DNA from: Basidiobolus meristosporus CBS 931.73
Taxonomy: Eukaryota; Basidiobolomycota; Basidiobolomycetes; Basidiobolales; Basidiobolaceae
Reading direction: 5' to 3'
Assembly (NCBI GenBank): GCA_002104905.1
Contig: MCFE01000698.1
Location: 1 to 44,227, forward strand
Length of the DNA: 44,227 nucleotides
Position numbers and translations under genes: made by a program. Under the pieces are notes generated by a model. That model saw only the letters and a program-made list of their open reading frames with translations, had not been told where the DNA came from and did not search any database. Positions 1-11,244 of the stretch are shown here, one piece after another. Numbering within the stretch: the stretch's first letter is position 1; every line of letters begins with the position of its first letter.

Positions 1-1990
1 CATATACACAGTATGCAACTTATCCTGACAGCCCTCCTCATGAAGCAACTCAAACTACATCCCAAGAAGTGCCATTTCCTATATACAATATAGTTGTTCC
101 TGGGCCACAAGATCTTAGCAGATGGGTTATACCCATCTACTTCACTCCTAAAAGCCATTCAAGATACACCTGCACCAATAGATATCAATGCAGTGTTGGG
201 ATTCCTAGGATAAGCTGGCTACTATTGCCACTTTGTCAAAAGCTTTGCAACAATAGCAGCCCCTCAGTACAAATTGACGCAAAAAGACCAGTGTTTGTGT
301 GGTTGGAGCCTCAAAAGAGAGCATTTGATCAGCTGAAACATTCCCTGACATCACCGCCAGTGTTACGTTTTCCAATTGGGATGCAAGATCTCTTATTAAC
401 TGTGATGGAAGTCTCACTGGTATAGACACCATACTAGGACAATACCACCAACCTGGCAAATTCCACCCAATTGGTTACGTGAGCCATTTGCTAAATAAAC
501 ACAAATGTCACTACCCTATTACCAAGATAGAATGTCTGACTGTTGTTTGTTAGCTTAAACAACTCCATTCATACATACATTGTTGCCACCTCACAATAGT
601 GACAGACCACAGAGCACCGGTCTGGCTGATAAAACTAAAGACTTTACCAGTGGACTAGCATGTTGGCCCCTCCAACTACAAGAATACAACTTTAAAATAA
701 TTCATTGTGCTGGCAGGAAACACCAGGATGCAGACTTCCTCAGTTGCTATCTGGTTTGCCATGTATGCACCAGCAATGACTATGAAGATGTTATCTGCTT
801 TAAAAGAAAGGGAAAGTACCCCAAACACATTGTTACAAACAAGCAGAAGAGAGACTTTTGAAGGAAATGGCATCAGTACAAAGTACAAGAAAACCAATTA
901 TGGTTCCTCCAAGGACAGTTCAGAGTCAAGGTACCCCCAGTAACTGCCTGTGAAGAAACCACATAAGAAAGACATATGTGATTAGGACATGCTAACCCAC
1001 TAACAGCACATAAGATGTTGAGAAAGATGTTTTATTGGAAAAAATGACAACCAATGACACAAACACGTTACAAAGATGCTCCAGCTGCAAAAGATTCAAC
1101 CAGAGTCAGAAGATAGGGACAACCACACTAATACTGGTTGATCTACCCTTCCACTAGGTAGTGATTGATGTTGTTGGCCCCTTTATGAAAACAAAGAATG
1201 GAGAACAATACATAATAATTGCTACCAGTTATTTTGCAAAGTGGGTCAAAGCCCAAGATGTTTGAAATAAACATCAGAAGACAAATGCCCAATTCATCCT
1301 ACAACACCTCATCTGCTGGCACAGATATCCACAGATACTCCTATCCAACAATGTTGGTTCCTTCCCAAACAAAACTGTGGCCCATTTGTGCAGAATGATG
1401 GGCATGAAATAGGTCTTCATGGCTGCGTATCACCCCCAGACCAATGGATTAACCAAGAGGATGAACCAGACATGTTGCAGCATACTAGAGAAGCTTCACT
1501 GAGAACTTCCCCAGTCATGGGCCAAGCTGTTTCCACTGACACTCCTAGCAATGTGTACAATACCAAATAAAACAACAGGTTTCTCCCCATACAAAGTTCT
1601 GTATGGACAAAGGCCCAGGTGGTGTGAAGAAGCTGGATTAACAATGGAAGGTGTCCCCTTGACAACACATAATGACTATCTAGAAAGGTTGATACACTCT
1701 ATTGCCACCTATACATAAAAGTATTTGTAAGTGTCAATAAGCACCTTCCCCCTCCACCCAAAAATCAGAAACTAATGGGACAGAAGTGGAAACCAGGTGA
1801 TAAGGGTGGTACAACCAAACTATTGCAGGCCTCAAGTTTTGCCCACAATATACACCCCAATGGATTGGCCCTTGCACTGTTATTAGTTTGGACCATGGAC
1901 CAAAGTACACCATCACCCTGAACAATAAGACAATCAGCAACATATGGCCAGCCCATCTAAACCCATTTCATGATGATCCACCAATCATCA
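1..1990 (+). pseudogene. Decayed Ty3/gypsy pol (RT, RNase H, integrase), 5' end outside the window
   Basis: Read in several + frames, this stretch gives the late reverse transcriptase region (finger/connection motifs such as VLGFL.AGYYCHFV and SPPVLRFP near 200-370), RNase H (YPITKIECLTVV near 515-550, VTDHRAP near 600), and integrase: the core motif VIDVVGPFMKTKNGEQYIII near 1160-1220, AAYHPQTNGLTKRMNQ near 1424-1470, TGFSPYKVLYG near 1578-1610, and a C-terminal GPY-like stretch (WIGPCTVISLDHGPKYTITL) near 1860-1920. Frames change repeatedly and in-frame stops are frequent, so it is a dead copy. No chromodomain follows the integrase, unlike the Ty3 relative at the right end of the window. 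The 5' LTR, gag and protease lie outside the window. Confidence 0.85.
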
Positions 1991-2139
1991 CTGAAGCCAA
2001 AGTGTGATTAAACAATTACCAGGACAAGGATAGAGGAAGACACATGATACATACAAAGCTTATTAGAGGGGATTTTAGTCAATATAGGTACAAATGATAT
2101 GTGCAAGGAAGTTTGCCCAAAAAGGAGAACAAAAGAATG

Positions 2140-2391
2140 CATATGGAAAGCGCCAAAGGAAACAGTCCACCCAAGACTGGTAATACCCCTCCCACCAGCA
2201 TGAATCAAGATGATATTGAAAACAAGACCAACCTGCAAGTGTTGAGAGATATAGTACAAGCATAACAGGCAATAAGAGCCACCTATGAAGAGTCATTTGC
2301 TGGAGCAGTCATGTTGATACAAGACATGGTCAGAGTGGGACATGACAAGTTACCCACACTGATACAAAGTATGGAGATACTACCCAAGAAG
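2140..2391 (+). pseudogene. Post-integrase ORF of the Ty3 element, upstream half
   Basis: Downstream of the integrase a new frame opens. It starts with a Ser/Pro-rich linker (residues NSPPKTGNTPPTSMNQDD), continues as a helix-rich stretch with one stop, and ends at 2391 exactly where the copia element begins. The frame resumes without a break after the copia target duplication (see 6932-7898). I do not recognise the product. It could be an env-like, gag-like or accessory protein, or a fragment of another element. Confidence 0.55.
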
Positions 2392-2740
2392 TGTTGTAAG
2401 AGTCTTGGAGATATTGGAAGTGATTGGGGGGACAGGTAGACTATGTGGTTTTCACTTAATGATTTATTGAATGTAAAAGTAGTATTTACACTTTTACCTG
2501 GTCTTGGCATTACAAACACATAGAATAGGCTAAGGAAGGTCCCAAGAACATGTGTGCAAAGTTTGGGGCTGCTTAGACAGCTTTGAGAATTTTCATGTTC
2601 TGGGTACCTGGTATTTTGGTGAAAATATTCCAAGTAAATCCCAATAAGGAATTTGGTCTGTATTCTCTAGGAAATGAAGGTAATGATCTTAGTGACTAAG
2701 TCATGTGAATATTTAGGTGGAAAAACAAATTTTTACAACA
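2392..2740 (-). repeat. 3' LTR of copia copy 1
   Basis: 349 bp, reading TGTTGTAAAA..CTCTTACAACA on the minus strand. It is preceded on that strand by the polypurine tract GCTGAGTGGGAA (2741-2752). The LTR carries a TATAAATA-like box and an AATAAA polyadenylation signal about 20 nt later, as in the other copies in the window. Confidence 0.93.
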
Positions 2741-2751
2741 TTCCCACTCAG

Positions 2752-3293
2752 CTAAATGTTTGCACTGACTAGTCCTAACTTTGACCTAAGATATTCAAAC
2801 TTCTCTCTGGCTAATGGTTTGGTAAATATGTCTACAATCATTTCATCTGTAGGACAGTAATTTAAGCTAACTAAGTTATTCTCTATAGCTTCACGTATGA
2901 AATGATATCTAATATTTATGTGCTTGGTTCTGGAATGAAAAGTCAAATTTCTACCTAATTGTATACATCCTTGATTATCTTGAAATAAAGTAATAGGCAT
3001 TTTTTGACATAGGCCTAAATCCGTAAAAAGCTTTCTTAACCACAGTGCTTTTTTTGTAGCTTCACAGGCTGCCATGTACTCTGCCTCTGTGGTAGAAAGT
3101 GCTACAGTTGGTTGCAGATACCAGCAGTTCCTTTTAGGTATCTAAAAATCCGCTTAACTGCTGTAATATGATCAGATCCATAGTTCTGATTATGTTGGCT
3201 GACAACTCCCACTGAACATGAGATATCTGGATGTGTTCCAAGCATGATATACATCAGACTGCCAACCATAGATTGACAAGGAAAGTCAGGGCT
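2752..3293 (-). pseudogene. copia copy 1 RNase H end, with internal deletion
   Basis: The last 107 codons (ending at 2752) give the typical copia C-terminus: MAACEATKKALWLRKLF, then a KHINIRYHFIREAIE motif and DIFTKPLAREKFEYLRSKLG. Upstream, RIFRYLKGTAGIC joins directly to PTVALSTTEAEYM. Compared with copy 2 (15190-15410), about 45 codons are missing, including the YSDADW segment that carries an RNase H catalytic Asp. A stop near 3293 separates this part from the RT. Confidence 0.9.
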
Positions 3294-4167
3294 TTAAGAT
3301 GGCACCAAGCTCTCTTGATTTGGTTGAGTTTTGACCTGGTTAAGGTTTGTCTCCATTGGGGTAGCTGCCGGTTTACAGTCTTCAATTTTGTACTTCTTTA
3401 GTATATCTTGAATATACTTGGATTGGCTTAGGGTGATAGTCCGGGTACTTCTGTCTATGGAGAACTTAATCCCTAAGTAGTAACTGAGTTCTCCTAGATT
3501 GGACATCTTGAACTCCTTAGATAGGCTGGATTTTGTCTCTTCCAATGTTTCTAGGTTATTGGTGGCTATAATAAGATCATCCACATATAGAGCTAATAGA
3601 ACTGGATTTGCTCTATCTGGCTTATAGTATATGCTATAGTCAGCATTACTCCTTTTGAAACTCAAAGGTTCCAAAATAGAATCTATCTTGCAATTCCAGG
3701 CTCTTGGTGATTGTTTAAGAACATATAGTGACTTTTTAAGCTTGCAGACCAAATGGGGGTTATCTTGGTCAAGAAACCTATCAGGCTGGTCCATATACAC
3801 ATCCTCATCAAGTTCTTCATTCAAAAATGCAGTTTTTACATCCATTTGACAAATAAAAAACTTATATTTGGCTGCAATAGCCAATATTAATCTGATGGAA
3901 TTAAATTTGGCTACCAGTACAAAGGTCTCAGTATAGTCAAGTCCTTTTGTTTGAGAGTATCCTTTGGCTACAAGTCTTGCTTTGTATCTTTCAATTGTAC
4001 CATCAGCCTTGTATTTTGCCTTGAAGACCCATCTGCATCCAATTCATTCTTGGTTGAATGGTAATTTGACTAAGTCCCAAGTTTGATTTTCCATCAGGGC
4101 CTGATATTCCTCAGTCATTGCAGATCTCCAAAACTTCATCTGAGGGGTATTTAGGGCCTCTTTTACA
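3294..4167 (-). pseudogene. copia copy 1 reverse transcriptase
   Basis: Residues read WVFKAKYKADGTIERYKARL, KYKFFICQMDVKTAFLNEEL, YGLKQSPRAW (here YVLKQSPRAW) and the catalytic motif LYVDDLIIATNN, followed by GELSYYLGIKF and SKYIQDILKKY. This is the standard Ty1/copia RT core (RVT_2). An in-frame stop near 4047 and another near 4170 break the frame. The YVDD motif is intact here, in contrast to copy 2, where it reads YRDD. Confidence 0.92.
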
Positions 4168-4169
4168 GT

Positions 4170-5103
4170 CTAGGGTTCATCAATATGGACTGAATAGGCA
4201 TAGGCTAAGTTTGTACCTTCATTAATATAGTAATTTGGGCTATTTCTTTTCTGATTCGATCTCCAGGCATTTGATACTGGAATGATCACTTCTGGGATAT
4301 TCTTGGGCACTGATTCTGGCTGAACCACAGCTGTAGAGTCCTCTGGAGTGAAAAAATCTGCATTGTTTTGCTCTGATTCAAACATGACAATTGGTGGACT
4401 TAAGATCAAATTTTTGTCATCATCTGATGTCATTTTTTGTGAAAATTTTGAATATTCATCAAACACTAAATCCCTCGACTTGATCAGCTTCTTTGCTTTG
4501 GTATTGTAGAGTCTGTATGCCTTACTCTCATTGCAGTAGCCCAAAAATATGCATTTTACACTTTTTGGCTCATATTTTGACTGATTTCCGGCCAGTTTTT
4601 TGGCATATGCTGTATACCCAAATATTCTTAGATGTTCTCCACTTGGTCTGCATTTATACCATGCTTCAAATGGAGTAGAATCACAAAGTATTCTCGTATA
4701 ACTCCTATTTTTAAGATATACAGCAGTGGCAACTGATTCCGCCAAAAATCATAGGATAATTTTGATTGTGGATCATAGATCTTGCCATATCAATTATTGA
4801 TCTGTTAGCACATTCTGCTACTCCATTTTGCTGTGGGGAGTATGGTACAGTAGTCTCTTGCTTTATCCCATGAATTTTGCAGAAGTGGATGAAGAGTTTT
4901 GAGGTATATTCTCCACCATTGTCAGAGCATATTTTCTTGATTTTTTTACCAGTTTCTCTCTCCACCATGGCTTTAAACTCCCTGAGCTTAGACAGAGCTT
5001 CCTCCTTTCTCTCCATGAAGTAGACCCATGTGTATCTTGTATAATCATCAATAAAGTGATCAAATACTTCATCCCACCTAAGGATAAATTTGCATAGTTC
5101 CAC
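4170..5103 (-). pseudogene. copia copy 1 integrase core and C-terminal linker, frameshifted
   Basis: Two overlapping frames (5103-4711 and 4745-4170) together encode the integrase core: FDHFIDDYTRYTWVYFM, ICSDNGGEYTSKLF with the second catalytic Asp, and PYSPQQNGVAECANRS with the Glu position (GVAE). The copia C-terminal region follows (LRIFGYTAYAKKL, KCIFLGYCNESKAYRLYN). The frame changes at about 4720-4745, so integrase is not translated whole. Confidence 0.9.
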
Positions 5104-6573
5104 AAAGATCTGAGTAAATTAGATCTGATTTTTTCTTAGTTTTGATTAACCCAGAGCTCTTGAACGGCTGTCTGGCTTGTTTCCCATATATGCAGGCTTC
5201 ATAGTGCTCCAAATTAGCTGGGGGATCAATTTTCACTCCAGAAATTAGCTGATCTTTGATCATTTTGCGCAAATAATCAAAATTGATGTGCCCAAATCTC
5301 CTGTGCCAAAGCATTGGTGTTTCTTCATTTAGGTTACTTATATTGGCTTCCAGATTTGATGGAATATAAGTAAACTTGTATAGATTCTGATCTCTGATGC
5401 CCAAAGCAATATGGGCACCATTTTGATCAGTGATCCTGCATCCAGAATTGTCAAAACTGAAGCTGAGTCCTTCTGCTGTGGCCTTGCTTACAGAGAGTAG
5501 GTTCTTAGCTATTTCTGGTACATAGAGTACTTCTTTAAAGGTCAGTGTATGGCCTCCTTCACTGCTTCTAAGGTTTATTTGAATAGTTCCTTCTCTCACT
5601 GCTTCAAGTGTTCTATCTTCACCCATGAAAACCTTTGTGATTGGAACTTCTTGATATTGGGTAGAAAGTTCTTTTTGGTGTGTGAAGTGCTGAGGAGCTC
5701 CCGAGTCAATATACCATGTCTGAGAACCCTTGTTTATGGTCATATTAAGTGCAGATATGAATAGTCTATTTTCAGTTGTTGCTGCATTTCCATATTCAGT
5801 CTTCTTTTGCAGATAATCTCTCTTTTTGAGACACCAGTCTGATGTGTGTCCTTTCCTTTTGCAGCAGTTGCAAAACTGGTTGCTGTTGCCTTTGAAGGGT
5901 TTTGGGTACCTCCTTTGCTGGCTATCATTGCTTATTAAAGCATCTTCTTCTTCCTTCTTATTGGCGCTTGATTTTCTTAATTCTTCATCCAGGAGCCTTC
6001 TATATACGTTATTTAAGGTCAAATCTTCAGTTCTGTACTCTAGGGGTGATACAAGGCCCTGAAACCCATCTGTCAGGCTATTCAGGATGGTAACTATTAC
6101 ATCCTCATCAGTAGTTGGTATGCCCACAGATTCCATCTCATCTACCAGCAGGGTAATTCTGTTAATTAGATTTTTCATTTTTTCTCCAGGCTGCATCTTT
6201 GTAGTGAAGAATTTTTGTCTCAGATACATTTTCTTGGCAGCTGAACATGACTGGTAGGTGTCTTCTAATGCTGTCCAGGCATTCTTTGCTGTTTTTGCTC
6301 CTGAGCATTGAATTAGCAATTTGTCCTTAACATTAAGGCAAATGCAGTTAAAGGCACTTTGTTCTTTCTTCTGGTACTTTAACCCTTCCTCTCCCATGTT
6401 ATTAGCAGGGCATTCTTCACTCATGACAATATCCCAAAGGCCTCTTTCTTGTAGCAGCATCTTCATCTTCACCTTCCACACTTGGTAGTTATATCCATCC
6501 ACTTTTCAGCAGAGGGGAAAATTCCAGTAATAGCAGTAGTAGACACTGCAGAGAGTGACAACTTGGGGCTCAT
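5078..6573 (-). pseudogene. copia copy 1 gag, protease and integrase N-terminus
   Basis: From an ATG at 6573-6571 inside the primer-binding site, the frame runs about 23 codons, shifts by 1 nt near 6503, and continues for 474 codons to 5078. Order of domains: gag (DGYNYQVWKVKMKMLLQERG, then the UBN2-like region TAKNAWTALEDTYQS), a CX2CX4HX4C zinc knuckle (CNCCKRKGHTSDWC), aspartic protease active site (WYIDSGAPQHFT), and the integrase zinc-binding pre-domain (MLWHRRFGHINFDYL). In that pre-domain the usual first Cys of the CxxC pair has become Tyr (HYEACIYGKQ). Confidence 0.93.
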
Positions 6574-6577
6574 AACC
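6566..6577 (-). other. Primer-binding site of copia copy 1 (initiator tRNA-Met anticodon arm)
   Basis: Directly inside the 5' LTR the minus strand reads GGTTATGAGCCC. Its complement GGGCTCATAACC is the anticodon stem-loop of eukaryotic initiator tRNA-Met, which holds the CAU anticodon. Drosophila copia is known to prime from an internal half of tRNAi-Met with a very similar site. The candidate gag start codon ATG lies within this site. Confidence 0.8.
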
Positions 6578-6926
6578 TGTTGTAAGAGTCTTGGAGAAAT
6601 TGGAAGCAATTGCAAGGACAGGTAGATTATGTGGTTTTCACTTAATGATTTATTGAATGTAAAAGTAGTATTTATACTTTTACCTGGTCTTGGCATTACA
6701 AACACACAAAATAGGTTAAGGAAGGTCCCAAGAACATGTGTGCAAAGTTTGGGGCTGTTTGGACAACTTTGAGAATTTGCATATTCTGGGTACCTGGTAT
6801 TTTGGTGAAAATATTTCAAGTAAATCCCAACAAGGAATTTGGTCAGTATTCTCTTGGATATGATGGTAATGCTCTAAGTGACTAAGTTAGGTGAATATTT
6901 AGGTGGAAATACAAATTTTTACAACA
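6578..6926 (-). repeat. 5' LTR of copia copy 1
   Basis: 349 bp with TGTTG..CAACA termini on the minus strand, followed outward by the AGAAG target duplication (6927-6931). It contains the TATA-like motif and AATAAA signal in the same relative positions as the LTRs at 14131, 15743 and 2392. Confidence 0.93.
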
Positions 6927-6931
6927 AGAAG

Positions 6932-7898
6932 ACCATGTACCACCTGAGTGGAGGTTCTGTGATCTTTAAGGAGAAGGATGCTGCACTGATTCCTGTTTCC
7001 ATACTGGACACAGTCAGACAGAAGATGCAAGGAATCAACTACTGCACCCTCACCAGGCCTTGAGAGCCCCCCCTGTGTTGTTGCATACTTGCCATTAGTA
7101 GGTACCACAGTTGCTGAGGTATATGCAGACCTGGTACAAGCTACAAGAGCACCAGTAGTAGAACTCCCAATTGACGGACTCCTCCAAGAAGCTTGCAAAT
7201 TTCTTGAACAGCATTTCCAAGAAGGAACCATCCTAGAGAAGGTACTCAAATGGATTAAATACACCTGCTAGTTGACCCATGCAATCCACCAAGTTGCTGT
7301 GTTACCACTATCACAGTGGTTTACCTTATGACAACTCAGGAACCAGTACAAAGACCTACTCCAAGAAGCCAAAAAAACTGCCACAGACTCTGCAGTAACC
7401 ATGAGGCAAGTGCAAAAGTGCCTCAATTGTGCCACAGTCTCTACAGAAGAACTACAATACATCTCAGAAGAAGCAAAAACTTGTTATCAACAACAGGTGA
7501 CTGCCAACTGAGTGTATGCCCTCTTCAAAAGGGCCCCCACCATCATATTAAGCACAACAAGGACAAGCCCCAACAATGTTTGCAAGATAAAGAAGCAAGA
7601 CTTTATTGCGTTATTGCATCTCTTCTTGTTCTCCAACCCTCCCAAGGAACTTACCAAGAACCCTATGGTTTGCCACTTGTTTGGCTCTGTGGAAAACATC
7701 CCTTGAGCAATGCAAGCCACACCCTACTCTGCTGCCAAATGGTATCAAGTACTTGCCCATGATCCCCTTGCAAGTGATAACCAGAAATGGTACTCTGGAG
7801 ACTCCCCATGCTCTGTAAACAAAATCAACTCTGGAGAAGCAAGTTAGTCAAAGAACATCAAGGACAAAGCCACTCTTAACCCCCATGATATGTGAGTA
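6932..7898 (+). pseudogene. Post-integrase ORF of the Ty3 element, downstream half
   Basis: Continues the frame broken at 2391 (..MEILPKK joined to TMYHLSGGSVIFKEKDAALI) to 7063. It then shifts one base at a C-run near 7070 and stays in a single frame to about 7898 with only a few stops. Readable stretches include YLPLVGTTVAEVYADLVQAT, LLQEACKFLEQHFQEGTILE and QLRNQYKDLLQEAKKTATDS, which are helical and coiled-coil-like, and later KCLNCATVSTEELQYISEEA. Total length with the first half is about 400 codons. I do not recognise a family. Confidence 0.55.
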
Positions 7899-8277
7899 CT
7901 AATTGTAGTACCCACTCTTTGCCTAAGAGTTCTCCCCAGAGCCCTACCCAAAGTCTCCCAGTATCCTCCCTATGATTCCCCCACATGTCCTCCCTCCTAT
8001 TCCTACCCTTATCTAGTTAGAACACTTACCATAACTGGAAGGTCTTCACACCCCTATTTTATAACACATTGTGTATTATCTAAGCCTCTCCAAGCAATAT
8101 ATATATGTCCCATTGAACCAAGTGGGAGAACAAGAAGATATGGAGAGAATAAACACAAGTCTTTATTACCTTGCTACCTTGTATCAGAAGCTATTCTGAA
8201 GTAAGTGGTACTGACTTGACCTACAAGCTCTCCTACCCACCAAGTGCATTCAGTAATAACCCACATGGTAGATCATC
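7899..8277 (+). other. Possible decayed 3' LTR or 3' end of the left Ty3 element
   Basis: No coding signal. The stretch contains an A/T box (AATATATATATG near 8097-8108) and an AATAAA motif near 8148-8153, spaced like promoter and polyadenylation elements in an LTR. The matching 5' LTR would be outside the window, so this cannot be confirmed here. Confidence 0.35.
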
Positions 8278-8637
8278 ATACTGCCAATATAATACCATCA
8301 GAGTTTTGCAATGAGGCCATCAAAACACCGTCAAATTTCTTACCATATAAGGCAATTGTATGTCCTGGCCAATTGGATCTGCTTAAAATAGTTATAGAGC
8401 ACTAAAAGACCACAACAATATCATGTAAATATTGTCATAGCACCAATAAAATATTGTCAAGTTTTATTCCTTTATTTGTTTGTAAAAATAGCAAAACACT
8501 ATCATAATCTTGTCATAAGATTGTTGGAAGGGTCACTAATTCCAAGCTGCTGGTATTATGATGGTCTCCAAATGGGATCCTGATAGCTGATCTGGATTGG
8601 ATCCACCTGTGGGACCAAATTATTTTTCCTAGGGCAT
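8278..8637 (+). repeat. Direct repeat of about 355 bp, left copy
   Basis: Matches 12706-13063 in the same orientation with scattered substitutions. Shared blocks include ACTGCCAAT at the start, TTCCAAGCTGCTGGTATTAT, and GCTGATCTGGATTGGATCCA near the end. The two copies bracket the Plavaka-like transposase relic. No ORF. It could be an LTR-like repeat, a MITE, or a duplicated end of the transposon. Confidence 0.75.
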
Positions 8638-9340
8638 TATCTTGCCAGCCAGTCAATACTTCTATATTGGCATCTGGCCATATTTGTCACTTTGCGCAAA
8701 CTGAGTCAGATGAGTTTGTGATGCCTTTTGGCTCACCTCAGCCTTCTGAATATGGCATACTGAGTGATAGCTCTGACAAAGAAGGTTCACTGATGGATTG
8801 TGAGCCTATCTCCCCTAACAACTGTACCACATATGAGCCCGGTCAAATCCCTGTATGCAATGAGACAACACCCATTGAAACAAATGCCAACAATACTTTA
8901 TGGAGCCAAGTGAGCCCAGTAATCCATCTACTGGTGAATGATGTAATCTTATGGCTAGAGAAGTGTTGCATTTCCACTAATATCAGTAATGGGGGCTTTG
9001 AGGATTTATTGCTACTTCTTGCCAAAATTGTTCTGGGATGCAACTTACTGTGTACATGGTACAAGTAGACAACTGTCATGCAGCTGGCAACATATGATCC
9101 AGAGCCTCTCCTGATTCCAGCATGTGTTAACAGTTGCATGGTATTGTCATCCAAAAATGCTATCATTGCAACATGTCCAAATTGTCAGGAATCCACCACC
9201 ATTGAGGGAAAACATTGCTCACACTCCAAATATATTCTGGTAATACCTTGTCTGAGGAAGTTAATGCAGTCCAACAAATACTGCAAAGTTATACACTACC
9301 ACACTCAGTATGAAGCAAGCACAAACATATTTGATATTTT

Positions 9341-10073
9341 AGACTTGTTCCGTTGGATAGTGCCACATTGAGCCATGAGTGCCAAATGATGCCATAGTGT
9401 GCCAGAGAGGCCAAGTGAGCCTATACTTGGTCACAGAGTGTGAAACATAGATCTTCATCTTCATGCAAAGCAGCCCCTGTGTTTTACCTATGATGCAGGA
9501 GAAAATCCATTTTTTGACATTTTTTGTGGATCAATATTATGCAGAATGTGTAAGAGCACTAAAGGATTGAAGATATACATCTGGTACTCAATACCCATGG
9601 CACTCTGAATCTATCTCCTGTGGCTTGTAACATGTCACAAAAATGCATGGCACTATCTTAGTCCACTGGTACTATCTGGCACTATATTTACATATTAGCC
9701 CTAAAGTAGGATCAATACAAAGCACTTATAGTACCGGATTTTACCAGTGGACTAAGATAGTGCCATGCATTTTTGTGACATGTTACAAGCCACAGGAGAT
9801 AGATTCAGAGTGCCATGGGTATTGAGTACCAGATGTATATCTTCAATCCTTTTGTGCACTTGCACATCCTGTACAACATTTACCTAAAAAAAAAGGTCAA
9901 AAAATGGATTTTCTCCATCATAATGAGTGAAACACAGGGGCTGCTTTGCATGAAGATGCAGAGCTTTGCTGCACACTCTGTGGCCAAGTGTAGGCTCACT
10001 TGGCCTCCCTGGCACACTATGGCATCATTTGGCACTCAGGGCTCTATGTGGCACTATCCAACAGAACAAGTCT
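9341..10073. repeat. Large imperfect inverted repeat (hairpin), arms about 345 bp, inserted in the transposase
   Basis: The left arm (about 9341-9690) is the reverse complement of the right arm (about 9730-10073), with a loop of roughly 40 nt. Matching blocks include AGACTTGTTC / GAACAAGTCT at the outer ends, AGTGCCAAATGATGCCATAG against its complement in 10008-10040, and TAGTCCACTGGTA / TACCAGTGGACTA near the centre. It interrupts the transposase frame between the FDIL region and the VLDGF motif. The foldback could be a MITE or foldback transposon. Confidence 0.9.
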
Positions 10074-11244
10074 ATCCAATGGCAAACATTACAAACAGCT
10101 AAGAAGCAAGGGCTACTTTGAAGGTATGTACAACCATGCCTTTGCCTTTGTACTTGATGGATTCTCATTAAACAAGTACTCTACCAGCAAATCCTCCTGG
10201 CCACCAATTCTCATTAATCTGAATCTGCCACCTGTCTTGTAGTATCAGAGCAATAATCTGATGGTAGTCTCACTGTTATCTAGGCCTAAATCACCTTCCA
10301 GCCTGGATAGCTACCTGCTTCAATTGCTGGATGAGTTTTGAATGCTTTCCAGCAGGATAACAGTAAATGGCTCTCATGTAAAAGCGCATATTATTATCTG
10401 CATTGGAGATACCTCAGCCATCAGCAAGATAGCAGGTTCTTCCAGGCACAATGAACAGTATTGCTGTTGAATGTGTGAGATCCAGGGGATTTACTCCATA
10501 ACTCACACACATTATTATTACCCACACACCAGCATTAAGAACATCATCTTCCCACAGAGAGAATGTACAGAAGTCAGCTTGCAATTGAAGCAAAATTGGC
10601 AAGCTATAAGTCATTGGCCAGTAAATGGAATCAATTGGAAACCAGAGATACTTATGATAGAGGGTATCTATTGGAGCAAAAGCTTTCCACTGGGAGTAAT
10701 GCATTTGCTTTTCAACAATATCCCTATACTGATGACCAAGTTGTACAGGGGGCATTTCAAGCTAAATGAGCCCTTCAAGATACCAGAGAAACTTGAAAGA
10801 ATTGACAAGATATTACAGAGTATCTGCCACCCTAAGTACCTCTCATGGGCTCCAATCAGTATTCATATGCATATGCAACAATACAAACCCAAAGACTGGA
10901 CAATCTGGATATGTATTTATTCAAGTGTGTTCTGAAGCCATTCCTACCAAGAGTACATTGGAAGCATTGGGAGTCATATGCAGACATTGTAGGAATATGT
11001 ATCTAGAAGCAGATTACCATTCCAACTTGACACATCTACAGCTCTGGTGCAAGGAGTTTGTGATGAGATTTGAGTGGCTATACTACAAGCATAAAGCTGA
11101 ATGCGTAGATCTCTGCTGCTACTGTATCCATTCTCTACTCCATCTTGCATGGTGTGTGGACAATATTGGGCCTTGCTTCACCTTTTGGGAGTTTCCTATA
11201 GAGCAGATGTATGGGGAGATAGGAAGACAAGTCAAGTTGCAGGT

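Larger units (their letters stand above)
2392..6926 (-). mobile_element. Full-length copia (Ty1/copia) LTR retrotransposon, copy 1, inactive
   Basis: A complete element with two 349-bp LTRs (2392-2740 and 6578-6926), both with TGTTG..CAACA ends, flanked by identical 5-bp target duplications AGAAG at 2387-2391 and 6927-6931. Inside, on the minus strand, are a primer-binding site, gag, protease, integrase, reverse transcriptase and RNase H in copia order. It is dead: there is a frameshift just after the gag start, further frame changes in integrase, a stop between integrase and RT, and a deletion in RNase H. By eye the two LTRs differ at roughly 25-28 of 349 positions, so the insertion is not recent. 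It is inserted in the post-integrase ORF of the older Ty3 element. Confidence 0.95.

Noticed and set aside
2283-2633. Open frame of about 85-115 codons within every copia LTR (also at 6469-6819, 14238-14480, 15895-16098)
   Set aside because: The TATA box lies inside the frame, so it would not be fully transcribed from the LTR promoter; similarity between copies is explained by LTR homology.
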